A model generated the notes under the pieces. That model saw only the letters and a program-made list of their open reading frames with translations, ran no database searches and was not told where the DNA came from. A stretch of 64,000 nucleotides of DNA from Cryptomeria japonica (lineage: Eukaryota > Streptophyta > Pinopsida > Cupressales > Cupressaceae). Shown in pieces: positions 12,823-24,230 of the stretch; position 1 is the stretch's first letter; each line of letters starts with the position of its first letter. Made by a program: the position numbers and the translations under genes. The stretch lies in the NCBI RefSeq assembly GCF_030272615.1, contig NC_081406.1, positions 214,183,497 to 214,247,496 on the forward strand, read 5' to 3'.

Positions 12823-14172
12823 CTAAAATCCTTTCTCAACTAATTGACCAACACTTATAAGATTATGCCTTAATCCTTCAACATAGTAGACATTGTCAGT
12901 GTTATTCTTACCATCAAGAGATATTATACCCTTACCTTTGATTGAATAGGCTTTGTCATCTCCAAATCTTACTAAACCTCCATTGTATTCTTGAAAGTTC
13001 AAGAATTTACCTTTGTCTCCTATCATATGATGTGAGCATCCTGAGTCAATGATCCATTCATTCTTTACTTCAACTTTAGCTGTTAGGGCTTGTCCTATCG
13101 GTTGAGCAGTAGGTGCTGGTTGATCTTCTGTTATAGCAACAAAAACCCATCCATTGTCTGCTAGATCCTCATCAGAATCATCAGTCACACCTTCATCAGC
13201 AATGTAACAAGATTTGTCTTTGTTCTTCTTAAATCTGTATCTCTGATATTTAGGATTAGGCTTGTATGTTCTTCTAGCTTCTTCTCTTAGTCTAGCATGT
13301 CTATTAGGGCATCTTGAAGCCATATGACCAATCTTATTATAGTTAAAACATTTAAAGGGTGCTTTACCTTCATACTTACTTCCAACTGGACCTTTAGGCA
13401 TTTTCCTTGCAAATAGTGCTTCAAGTTCTTCAAGTTCTTCATTCTCCTTCCTAGTTTCTTCAAGTTCTCTTGCATAAAAGGCTTTCCAATCTGATTTGTC
13501 AAATGATGGAGCAGATGATTTTGATGCTTTAAAGGCCAAATCTGTCTTTATAGTAGAAATTGGACCAAATTCCTCAATTTCAAAACTTGAAAGTTTTCCA
13601 ATCAATGTATCCCTAGTTACTAATGTATTAGGCAGTGTTCTCAACTCATTTATAATAGTAACCTTCATTTTATATGCCGGTGGTAATCCTCTTAAATTTT
13701 TTGAAACAATTTCATCCTCACTCAAGGTTTCTCCACAACATTTAATACCCAATACAATTTCATTTACTCTTTCCATAAAAGTAGAAATCCTTTCATCTTC
13801 TTCCATTTTCAGATGTTTATACATGAGTCGGAAGCTTTCAAGTTTTACAATCTTGACCATTGAATCTCCTTGATTCAATGTTTCCAAATGATCCCAAATA
13901 ACTTTAGCAGTAGACCTATCTGATAATACCATGATTTGTTGATCTGATAATGCGCTCAAAAGTGCTTCTCTTGCTTTGCAATCATTCTCCTCATCTTTAG
14001 CTAAGGTAGTTGGACTAGGCTGACTAGCTACAGCAGCAGTATAACCTTTCTTTGTAACTTCCTAGATATCTTTACCAATGCAATTCAGATGTGTCTCCAT
14101 TCTAATCTTCCATATCCCATAGTTGGTTCCATCAAGTTTAGGACTATCCTTCCTAAAATAATTAGTAGACAT
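12823..14172 (-). pseudogene. Copia gag and aspartic protease (one internal stop)
   Basis: The ATG at 14172 (MSTNYFRKDSPKLDGTNYG) starts 41 nt after the PBS. A TAG at 14064-14062 interrupts the frame after 36 codons; the same frame then stays open for 378 codons from 13959 to 12823. Order: gag (about 13959-13500), a zinc knuckle reading CFNYNKIGHMASRC in which the second Cys is Tyr, an acidic linker, then protease with WIIDSGCSHHMIG (about 13000-13060) and YYVEGLRHNLISVGQL. Pre-integrase follows in the same frame after one further stop. Confidence 0.9.
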
Positions 14173-14213
14173 TGGATCTCCTAAAGTTGTCAAACTTCTG
14201 CAAAAAGAGGACT

Positions 14214-14227
14214 AGGCTTTGATACCA
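14214..14227 (-). promoter_or_regulatory. Primer binding site of Copia element 2
   Basis: TGGTATCAAAGCCT in element orientation, two bases inside the 5' LTR. It matches the initiator tRNA-Met complement with one G-to-A change. Element C at 58018 carries the closely similar CGTATCAAAGCCT. Confidence 0.87.
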
Positions 14228-14229
14228 AA

Positions 14230-15274
14230 TGTTAGGTCCCTGAGACAGCTAAGAGGGGGGGGGGGGGGGGTGAATCAGTTGTTTAATAAATTCAAACCAA
14301 AAATAACTTACCCAACTTAATGCTTAAAACTGATAAACTAGTTAAGTATGCCGGTAGACAGTGTTAACAGTTAATTGCTATACCAGTAAAGATTAATGCA
14401 TGAAACATAAACACAAAGTCATCCACAACACATAACACCAATATTTGTACGTGGAAACCCTGTAAGGGGAAAAACCATGGTGGGAAACATTACCCACAAT
14501 CAGATGATACTACTGCAGATAGTAAATGTACATAAATGGGGTCTGCACATGCAGAAAGGCCAATAGCCTAGAGCTCACTGCTCAATCACAAAAAGGGAGT
14601 CACACTGACTACAGTTGGATGTTTAAATCCAATAGGAATGTATTGCATAAAATAGCATCTTCATATGCTGGATTCAGTACCGATGTAACGCTGATATGCT
14701 TCCACAAAAACCTAGCTTCACCTTCAAATGATGTCTTTGTGTATAGCTCTGCTTAATCTCGCATATACCTTCTCACAATTCTTTTTCGCATTCCACATTC
14801 GATCTTACAAATAGGATCTTACATTTATACCATAACCTAAGACCAATTTTAGTAGGTCGGCTCTACAAGATATTACAATAAAACATTTTACAAATAATAT
14901 AATATCCAATGCAATAATCGATTAAATATGTTGGCTTAAAGCATTTGCAACAATAATTAATTATCTCCATAGTGTGCCATGTTGGTGTAACCCTAGGTAA
15001 CCCTGGACCTATTTGCCGGTAAAAGCAAATATGCAAATATGAATATACCAATGATTAATTCTTCAAAACAAATTGTCCACACGATGTCTTTGACATTACC
15101 AAGTGTCTTCCATATCATTCCAAGTGTTGGTGATCATTATATCCTGCCGGTGAACAATATACCAACAACTATGCAATAGTTACTTGCTTGCCGATTAATG
15201 CTGCTGGATCTCCAAAGTGCTAGTGTTTTAGTAGGTGTTGACATCAATGACAAAACCATACCAAAATACCAATA
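14230..15274 (-). repeat. 5' LTR of Copia element 2
   Basis: An uninterrupted 1045-bp LTR, TGTTAGGTCCCTGAG to ATACCAATA on the plus strand, with 16 G residues at 14255-14270. It serves as the reference that reveals the insertion in the 3' LTR. Differences between the LTRs are scattered single-base changes and short indels. Confidence 0.93.
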
Positions 15275-15620
15275 GCATCCACCCAAGAAAAAGAGGCTCC
15301 ACAACTACGAAAAGAGACCAAAGGAACTAGACGGGGTGACAGCCAAAGCAAATAATCTACACCACACCCACAGAAACAATGTCCTCAAGAAAAACACCAC
15401 AGGATAGAAGGACAAAAGTGACACAACGAAACCCCCATCGAGATGAAAAAAACACCATAGTCATACCACCTGTAGCAACAAATGCCTCCTCATCGTCATC
15501 AACTTCATCCCCATCTCCATCTCCTTCATCCTTTATTGCTAAAACCCCAGCTCCGGATGAATTCCCACTCCCCATTGCACTCATGTTTTGTAATTTTGTG
15601 TTATTTATTATGGATTAAGT
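15275..15620. repeat. Unidentified repeat interrupted by Copia 2 (right part)
   Basis: This continues the unit left at 6931 after the GCATC duplication. It holds a short plus frame from 15379 (MSSRKTPQDRR, then a Ser/Pro-rich run). Near 15585-15612 the sequence TTTTGTAATTTTGTGTT plus TTTATTA resembles 5645-5672 with few mismatches, so both outer ends of the interrupted unit carry a related stretch of about 28 bp. That could be a terminal direct repeat, but it is short and AT-rich. Confidence 0.35.
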
Positions 15621-18600
15621 TTATTAGCTATTTTTTAAAGTGTTACCTTAGTAGCAACATTGGTGAAGCCACAAGAGGACCTAGTTTATGTGGATTTTCA
15701 TTTTCTGCTTGTGCATTTATGTAATCTAATTTTATAATGAGTTGATGGTTGTAATGTATATTATTTAAAATATATATATATATTTCTATGTTTATAATGG
15801 TTTAGTTAGTTGTTGTCCTTTTGGGTTCCTTGGTAGCATGTTAAAACTCTGACGTCTGAGGTATGCAAATGGAGAAGAGGAAATTAAGGTGACATTGAAA
15901 ATATAGTCTCCCATGATCTCTATGTTTTTCTCTTCCTTTCATAGTGTAGTTGAAAGAAAAGATATTGATTAGAAACCATGAACATAGGTGTAGAGGTTCC
16001 AAGAAGAAAGGTAATGAATACAATCTACTATGTACTCAAAACATCCTAAAATTCTTAATACTCAAATGAGATCTTTCTATTTCTTTTTCTTTAAAAAAAC
16101 TCATTTAAGTTCATTTCTTATTAAATATAATAATTTGACATTCCAAGAAAACAATAAATTCTATTAGTTCACATAACAAGAATAAATTATATAATACAAC
16201 AAATTAAAGTAAAAATAAGTTTAAATCAATCAGTAACATATAATAAACTCGTAGAAAATAATTAAATATTTTTATATAATTCAAGCAATCCACAAAAAAA
16301 ATGACTAAATAACATATATGATGAGAGTGAAGAAAAAACAAAGACATTTACAAGTATCCACTTGACTAAAGGAACTACGACCATGTCGAATTTCAAGTTA
16401 TCTCCATAGGGTTTATAAGAATCATCTATAGAAAGATACAAAATTGGTAGAACCTAACACATCTACCCAAGTTGACTATCTCATATTAATGATTGATGGA
16501 ATAAGTTGTGTATAAATGTAGAAGAAATATTAGACCTACCTAACCAATCTAAAATAATCGAATTGTGAAATGCAAATATCCACTAATAAACTATTCTCAA
16601 AGATTACATTCGACTAAAAATCTATCCTTGCACGATTGAAATATATACATATGAAACAATTTATCACAATGTTAAACTCAAAAGACATAGGAAACACCAT
16701 ATTCTAAAGTTTTTTCCTTTGAGAATCCTAGATGGCAATTTGAAATGACTCCTAAATTTTTACAATAACTTACTTAGCAAGGCCCTTTCTTATAACTAAT
16801 ATTTTAGGTCCACATCATTAAATATGATTTCATATTAGCATGCTTTTTCTTATATGTCAGATAAATTATTGTTTAGAATACCTTATTTTTGCACAATCAC
16901 AGAAACATCAAATGTAACTCTCCAATTTAAAATAACTAAAAAATATTAATAAATTCATTGATGAAATAATCTCAATGTTTAAATATAAGTAAAAATCTAC
17001 AATAGTATAATTCAAATCTATATCTATATAAAACAATTCATTGCAATGCTAAACTAACAATATTATATGGGTCAAAATCACATCAAAAATATAAATAGTA
17101 AAGTTAATACTAGGGGAAAAGACTTAGTAATTGAGTAGTATAACATCAAGGCAATTTCAAATCACTCTTGACCATTTACAACCTACTTGGCAACATCCCT
17201 ACTTATAACTAAGATTTAGGGTCCATATCATGGCATATGAGAATGTTTATTTTTAGATGTCGACAAAGATACCCCAAAAAAAGTAGAGTAGTAATTGTGT
17301 ATTTAATTATAATAGTTGTCCATAATGTAATGTTCTATTTATGCATGGTTGTGGCATCCCATAATTTATTATGTTTTTAGACATGAGAAACACATGTCAT
17401 TCATATATCACTACTCATGACCAATGCTAACAACTTTGAAGTCACAATTGCTAGCCTGATATATTAAAAATATTCAACACTAATTCTACAAATGGTGCCA
17501 CAACTATTAGAATGTACTCAACTATTATATCATCTCCGCTACTAAATCTAATCATATCAAACAACATTTATTATAGACTAAAAATGATCAACTTAATAGA
17601 CTAACTCTAAAATCTACCCTAGTAGATTATTATCCAAGAAAATACTTGACCAAAGCACCTAGAATTGATGTTAGTTGTCAATTGATTTCAAGAATTGATT
17701 GGTATAAGCAGGAACAAATTCAGAAACCAATCTTATTCACTGCATGTTTAGTTATAATATTTTTTAAAGCTGAAGCTGATATATAATTTATTAAAATAAA
17801 AAGATTACACCTCCATTCAGTTGTAGGCACCGGTAAGAAAGAATGACATTGGTGCTCCACGCAAGACACATTTTTAATATGCGTCTTTTGCCTAACCCCC
17901 CAAAAAGTTGTTCAGATTTAGGCCAGCGCTCTTTCTTCCGTGTTTAATGTATGCCCATTTGTCTCAAAGGTAGGCATTGAAAGGCTAACTAATCTACCAA
18001 ACCAGGAAAAGCTTACAAAAACTGTTGACATTATCTACTGTTCTCTAAGAAATAGGAAGAAAAATAAGTTCCCGTCGTTACGTTTTCTACTAAACAATCT
18101 GTAAGAAGATCTCTTTCACATTTAAAGCATTTCAAGTCGACAAACAAAACCATTCTGAAAATGATTGCAAGGGTTTACTTTTCTTTATGAAACTCATTTT
18201 TCATGAATTTGACAATTCTACTCCAATTGCTTATTTAATTTGTAAACGACAATAGTTCATATGGAGCGCTCTTGTCTGCATATAACTTTTCTTCTGCATT
18301 TCGCAGTAAACAATTTGTTTTTCTGACTTTTCTGTAATGTTTATATACAATATTTGACAACGAAATATTCCTAGACTTTTCTGGGAGATTGAAATTTGTG
18401 GTCTTTGTTCTGATATCATTGTTTTTAATTCGAATGCTCACAAAATTTCCAGAAAATTTAGCAGATTAAAAGATCACCGTTTGTTTTAGCGTGACGTGTG
18501 TGATTATGTAGCCCTAATTTTTTTTTTTTTTTTGTTTTGTTTTGTGAAACCTACAGTTTGACAATATCAACCATGGAGAAATAAGACATGATTTAAATCC

Positions 18601-19400
18601 TTTGAAATCACGTAAACTATCACGGAATAAACTTGAGTTGTTTTGCTGTAAGGAAGACTTTACTGGTAAAAATACGTTGAACAAATCAACAAATACTACT
18701 TGATGATGTAGAATCAAAATTTGGAAGTTGAAGGCGATTGAGAGTGACTTTGAATGTTAAGAAATTATTATACAGTTATGTTCAGTAGCATTGTTAATTG
18801 TATTAATAGAATCGGAAAATATTTAATTTTTTTAATTTGTGAAAGTGAGCATAGTTTGATCTAAATTTAATATATATGTGGGTTTCATCATTTAAAATAT
18901 GAGGGCTTGTGATAATGTTTACAGATATTGTGGAGCATAGTTATTTGAAAATTACAATAAAGATGCATCATATAGTTTTTCTTATACAAAATGAGTCATA
19001 TTTGACATTTTACATCTAAAAAATAGATATAAAATTGGAGCCATATTTATCACCAATGAATCAATACTTAGTGAGACACACAAAGTGAAGTCCTCATATG
19101 CACCACTATAATCTTCATCCACATCAACTTCCCTCCATGTACATGCAAAACCCATGAAGCAAAGTCATAACATGCACACTATAAACTTCATCTTCATGAG
19201 CTCATCTTCATCGATGTAGGGGTAAGTCTAGGCAATTGAAGTTGTGACCATCATCTATATTTCCAATTGCTTTATGATGCATATTTTTCTCAGAACCCAC
19301 AAATAAACAATTCCGTTTTATGTATATAGAGGAAATAATCATAACACGAACAAAAAATTTAATATAAATACTAGGTTGTGTTGCCCTACAAACTCTAAAC
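15621..19400. other. AT-rich spacer, no recognisable gene
   Basis: About 3.8 kb without a conserved domain, LTR boundary or PBS. It contains a short TA run near 15770-15782 and a T run at 18520-18532. Small minus frames at 18231-18441 and 18514-18717 overlap each other in different frames and look random. Confidence 0.5.
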
Positions 19401-19683
19401 TTTATTCATTCTTTGAATCAACAGAGAATACAACCTGCAAACTAACTACTAATTTACCAACATTCCATTTTTATTCACTAACTAAAGTTTAAAACCCTCT
19501 TACATAGGTCAATTAAAAATTGATAACTGGGAAATCAACTCCTAACTTATCTCCTATGTGGATTGAAAATTACTCCTTATTTAGCTCCTACGAGGACTAC
19601 AAATCAACACCTAAATCAGCTCCTAAACTGACCACCAAACAATACCTAACTCCTATGTGGGATCTTAGGCAACAACAATCACA
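19401..19683 (-). other. Downstream (3') non-coding part of Gypsy element A
   Basis: It directly follows the chromodomain frame of Gypsy A in the sense direction. In that direction it holds several copies of AGGAGxTxATTT-like segments followed by AATAAAGTTTAGAG, which looks like a 3' untranslated or LTR region. I could not find a matching second LTR. Confidence 0.35.
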
Positions 19684-21295
19684 TCAATTAAGATAAGTTT
19701 GCATCGTCCTCCCCATCGTTTTGAATTTCTGAACCTCCTGGTTCAGAATCATAGAAGGGAGTTTTCTTACTATACTCAAACAAATCAATCTTCGTGATCC
19801 AAGTGTTATATGAATCTGGGAGACCCTTCCACTTAACAAAATATAGTTTGTAAGCTCTAGACCGTGTAGCACCAATTTAGAATCCAACACTCATTCAATC
19901 TGCTCTCTTTTCTTCTTCGGTATGTGTTTGGTCCATTCATTTCTTTCCTTCCTAAATGGTTCTTCATTTTCTAGATCTTCATTTGTCCCTATGGAGTATG
20001 GGTAAAGGCGGGCTACATTAAGAACTAGACCGATGTTTAAATCTTCAAGAAGATCAAGCACATAACCATTGTCATTTATCACCTTTCCTAGGTTTCAACT
20101 TGTTATAGGAACCTTGAGGGTACCTCTCTTTGCGCAAATGTGTCATGACCATTTCCCTTTCCTGGTAGATTTGTTGACTTTTATGCATATTAACCGTTGT
20201 TTTATAAATCTCATTCATGGTCTGCGATTTGTGCCCAACTTGTTGATGTATCTCTTGAATGTTTTGTATGAAATTTCTAACATCTTGGTTGATTTATAAA
20301 TTTGTTAGCAGATCTATCAAATATACAATTCCTTTAGGGTTTGCACTATACACAACTTGAAATGTAGACTTACCTGTGCATCTGTCAATACTAGAGTTAT
20401 AGGCAAATTCAGCTTGAGATAGAACCAAATCCCATTGTCTAGGATTGTCTCCAACCAAACACCTTAATAGATTGCCTAAGCTCCTATTTGCTACCTCTAT
20501 TTGACCATCAATTTGAGGGTGATACACTGAACTATATTGTAATTTGTTGCTCAACTTCTTACACAAGGTTCTCCAAAAGTGGCTTAAGAACTTTGTGTCC
20601 CTATCACTAGTTATGGTTTTTGGAATATCATATAATCACACTATTTAATTGAAGAACAAGTGGGCTACTTGACTTGCATCATTGGTCTTTTTATAGGGTA
20701 TGAAATGAGCCATTTTAGAAAAGTGATCAACCATTACAAACACTAAATCAAATCCTCTTTGAGTTCGTGGCAGCCCCAAGACAAAAGTCCATGGAAATAT
20801 CATTCCAAGGTTCCTTTGGCACAAATAGAGGCATATAGAGGCTAGTATTTTATTGTCCTCCTTTGGCAATTTGGCACACCCTACAAGTAGTAATAAACCT
20901 ATTCATATCCCCTCACATTTTTGGCCAAAATAATTTCTCATTCACTAATTCAAAGGTATTATCCCATCCAAAATGTTTTCCTAGTCCACTTGAGTGCATC
21001 TCCCTTACTAGTTTTTCTCTCCTTGATCCAAAGGGAATACAAATTTGAGCACCCTTAAGAAAAAACCCATCTGCTATCAAATAGTCTTCACAAGAATGCA
21101 TACCCATCTAGTCTTGACTACTTATAATTGCATGATTTTTCCCAAAACATGGATCTATTGCATTCATACTGTATTTCATCAAAGCCAAAAAGTGTGTTGG
21201 TCATTACAACCAACAAATGACACCATCTATTCAGAGAGTCAACTACTACACTAGATTTACCACTCTTGTGATGCACAACAAAGGAATAATCCTAT
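19684..21295 (-). pseudogene. Gypsy chromovirus integrase and chromodomain (element A, 3' part)
   Basis: In sense order: the HHCC zinc-binding region of integrase (21107-20913, with MHSSGLGKHFGWDNT and LFWPKM); the integrase core (20869-20645, [19 protein letters not shown] and MAHFIPY); the core's end (20566-20294, YSSVYHPQIDGQIEVANRSL and EFAYNSS); a linker (20082-19891, VARLYPYS); and a frameshifted chromodomain (about 19890-19690, KWKGLP-like followed by SYNTWI and DLFEYSKK). Stops and frameshifts separate the parts. The sense-upstream RT/RNase H part is at 25943-26628, displaced by Gypsy B. Confidence 0.9.
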
Positions 21296-21300
21296 TAAAA

Positions 21301-22113
21301 TGGTGCAACCATAACCGATAAAAACCCTCAAAAGAGTCAATCGGCTTATGAAGCAAGAGAGACACAATGAAAGAAGCAAGAAAACATAACAAGTTCACAT
21401 AAACTGATCATATTAAAGCCTTAGAACTTTCGGCAATCATCATATTATCATCAAAGAACATTCAGTAGTTAACCAATTACATGTAGGCTTCAAGCCAGAT
21501 ACAATCTAACTGAGACTATAAGAATCAAGCAGATCACAACATGCGAATCTCAATCCTTACTCTAAGTTTCACTTTCTCTGCCCCTACAAATGAATACATA
21601 ATAACATATTTATACCCATCGAAACACATCCGGATCGGCCTCATAATATTATATTCTCCAGTGGTGGATAATGAAACGTGTAATTAGGTCAGCCTTGAGA
21701 ATTAAATAAATCTTTCCAAAAAATAACAACCAAGTGATGCAGTTCAATAGGAAGGTCGGCCACACACCAAAGAGCATTGGACAAGACCCAAGATAGATCC
21801 ACATGCCAAGAATCATGCTAGTAATGAAGGAAAACCAACAGGTAAGCACAAGAACTATCCCAGAACCCATAAACAGTCAACCGAAAGTGATAATTGACTG
21901 GAAAATAACCCAAATGAACTAAAAATCTGGAATCAAGCACATGAAACCATTTTGAAAATCCAAAATAAGATCTTCCACGAAGAACAAGCAACTACAGGTA
22001 CCAACCGGTAAGAACACAGAAAACTGCATAAAGAACTAAAATGGAACAAAAGTGAAAGGAAATATTTTTGATTGATGCAAGACTTCTCATCAACTGGGGA
22101 TGCTCTTGCATTA
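21301..22113 (-). repeat. 3' LTR of Gypsy B
   Basis: 813 bp, plus-strand TGGTGCAACCATAACC to CTCTTGCATTA. It pairs with 24231-25937, which reads TGTTGCAGCCATAATC to CTCCTGCATCA. The outer ends differ by single substitutions from TG...CA. Confidence 0.88.
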
Positions 22114-22189
22114 GAAAACCCAAGTAGAAAAATATGTTCCATGAGAGACAACTCATGATCATCTAAAAGGATTCGTAATGAAGATCCCA

Positions 22190-24202
22190 TGCTTATTTAT
22201 GATCCAAACATCTTCCTTATCTGCTAACCTCTTCTTTAGCTCCTTCGGTGCCTCAACTGGCTTCTCTAACCTTTGAATCCCTTTGTTTCTCTTTCTTTGC
22301 TTTAGATTTGCACATTGTCTCTATTTCTGCAACTCTGATTTGGTTCTACCACAAGAATTTATCTGGTTTGTCACCATAAGCTCTCTATTGACTGGTTCCA
22401 TCTTTCCAGTAGGTTCATCTGTCATATCCTTCTGCAAACTCATGTCACCATCTGGTTTAATCTCTACAACTAGTTATATTAGATCTTTCTTCAAAACCTC
22501 CGGTATGACCTCTACAACCGGTTCTATCAAACCTTCTAGTATAACCTCTGCCACCGGTTTCTCAGTATTGCAAGTTCTCTCAGGACTCAGATTCTTCAGC
22601 TCCATCTCTTTCTCCTTCAAAGAAATCAATGTGAACTTCTTCCCATCCTTTTCAATAGTAACTCGGTTTCTTCTAGAGTCATAAATAGCTCCTCTATCAT
22701 ACTGCCAAGGCTTTCCCAACAAGACATGAAAAACACTCATAGATACAACATCACATAAAACTTCATGTCTGAAAGGCTCAATATTGAAACTCACCAAGCA
22801 TTGCTCCTTTATCTCTATCTTCTGATCATCTTGTAACCAACTTACCTCATAAGGACAAGGATGCTTAAGCCTCTTCAACCCAAGCTTCACAACCATCTCC
22901 TTAGATACTAAATTATCAATACTTCCACTATCTACAATGACCTTGGAACACTTACCACCTGATTTACACACAATCCAAAAAACTCTTCCTCTAAGTAGAT
23001 CTGGTATCCTTCTTCTGAACATAAGGGATTCTCTTTTCTCCAGTGCATAGTTAAATCTAGTACCATCACCTTTTGATTCCTCACTTGCCACACAACTTCT
23101 TGCCATTCCTTGCTTGCATTCATAGAATCTATGTCCGGTTTCTCCACACTTGAAACATTTGCCAGGAAATTCTCTACTGGTACTCTTGCTACCTTTCCTC
23201 AGTGTCTTTTGTTCTGGTTCTTTGCTCCACTTACGTTTTGACTCTTCTTCTTCAACTGGTTTCTTCATACTATCACTCATCTTGAATTTCTCCTTTCCCT
23301 TATTTGGTTGTCTTCTTCTCACCTTCTCCTCAGCCTTCAAAGTATACAAGTAAGCGTCTTCAACTATGGAAACCTTCAACATAATCATCTCATCTTGAAT
23401 GTTAAAAGCTACTCCATTGATGTACCTTGCCACCTTTTCTCTATCCATCTCTCTATGTCCATATCTAATCACCACCTTATAGAATTCCTTAGTATATTCC
23501 TTCACATTCATGTTTCTTTGTTTCAGGTTTTGCAACTTCTTAAATAATTCCAATTCATAGTCTCCCACTATGAACTTGGCCTTCAATCTTGCAACCATTT
23601 GTCTCCACCGGGTGATCTTCAATTCACCATTCGCCACTTTGTCTTTCTGCAATTATTTCCACCACAAGGCAGCATGCCCTTTCAACTTGGTCTGTGCTAG
23701 CCAGACTCTCTGCGGGTCCTTGACATCCTCAAACTCAAAGTAGTCCTCTAATTCTCTGATCCAATCGATCAAATCCTCTGGGTTTAGCATTCCAGAAAAG
23801 TTGGAAACCTCAACTTTATGAACTTTACTCGCTTGTGCCACTACTCTCATGAATCTTTCCTCTTTCATCTTTCAGTCCTTCAACTTCCTCAAGCTCTTCA
23901 CTGGCTTCCTTATATTCATCCTCAGAATTAGGGTTTCTCTACAAACCAGCCAAAGTGTTTTGGATTTCATTCCTTACTTCATTCTTGAAGTCTTCCATCA
24001 TCTGCTCTACCCTTTGGGGGTTTGTCTTCCTCGACGACATCTCGTCTTCCGCTCTAGTGTACCACCTTAAATCATTGATCTGACTACCAGTTTCAATTGC
24101 CTCCCCTTGGTGATCTATTGAACACACATGCAGTTTGCCTCCAATTGGCAATCTGTCCATCCCAATGAATGCCTCAGTAATTGCAAACAATTCTTCCACC
24201 AT
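22190..24202 (-). pseudogene. Gypsy B gag-protease polyprotein
   Basis: Sense order: N-terminal gag (24202-23939 and 23868-23653, ending in LKGHAALWWK), then a 392-codon open frame 23652-22474. That frame holds retrotransposon gag (RWRQMVARLKAKF, LQNLKQRNMNVKEYTKEF), a CCHC knuckle CFKCGETGHRFYEC, and a pepsin-like protease with VIVDSGSIDNLV and LLGKPWQYDRGA. A stop at about 22471 follows, then a degenerate tail to 22190. Only one stop separates the 23653 and 23652 pieces. RT and integrase, normally next, are absent, not merely decayed. Confidence 0.9.
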
Positions 24203-24216
24203 CTAGTCCATAAGTA

Positions 24217-24230
24217 GATATAATACCACT
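24217..24230 (-). promoter_or_regulatory. Weak primer binding site of Gypsy B
   Basis: AGTGGTATTATATC directly inside the 5' LTR in element orientation. It keeps TGGTAT and 9 of 12 positions of the initiator tRNA-Met complement. Position and partial match support the call. Confidence 0.6.

Larger units (their letters stand above)
6932..15274 (-). mobile_element. Copia LTR retrotransposon 2, full length with nested insertion
   Basis: Complete minus-strand Copia: 5' LTR 14230-15274, PBS, gag-PR-INT-RT-RNaseH, PPT, 3' LTR 6932-9706. It is flanked by the 5-bp duplication GCATC at 6927-6931 and 15275-15279. The two LTR ends read CCAGCA and CCAATA, each one change from the inferred CCAACA. The polyprotein frame is nearly continuous, with a few stops and one net frameshift, so this is a fairly recent but inactive copy. 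The 3' LTR is longer than the 5' LTR because another element landed in it. Confidence 0.95.

Noticed and set aside
22283-22684. Plus-strand 133-codon frame resembling a membrane protein
   Set aside because: Antisense of the Gypsy B protease and tail; no independent support.
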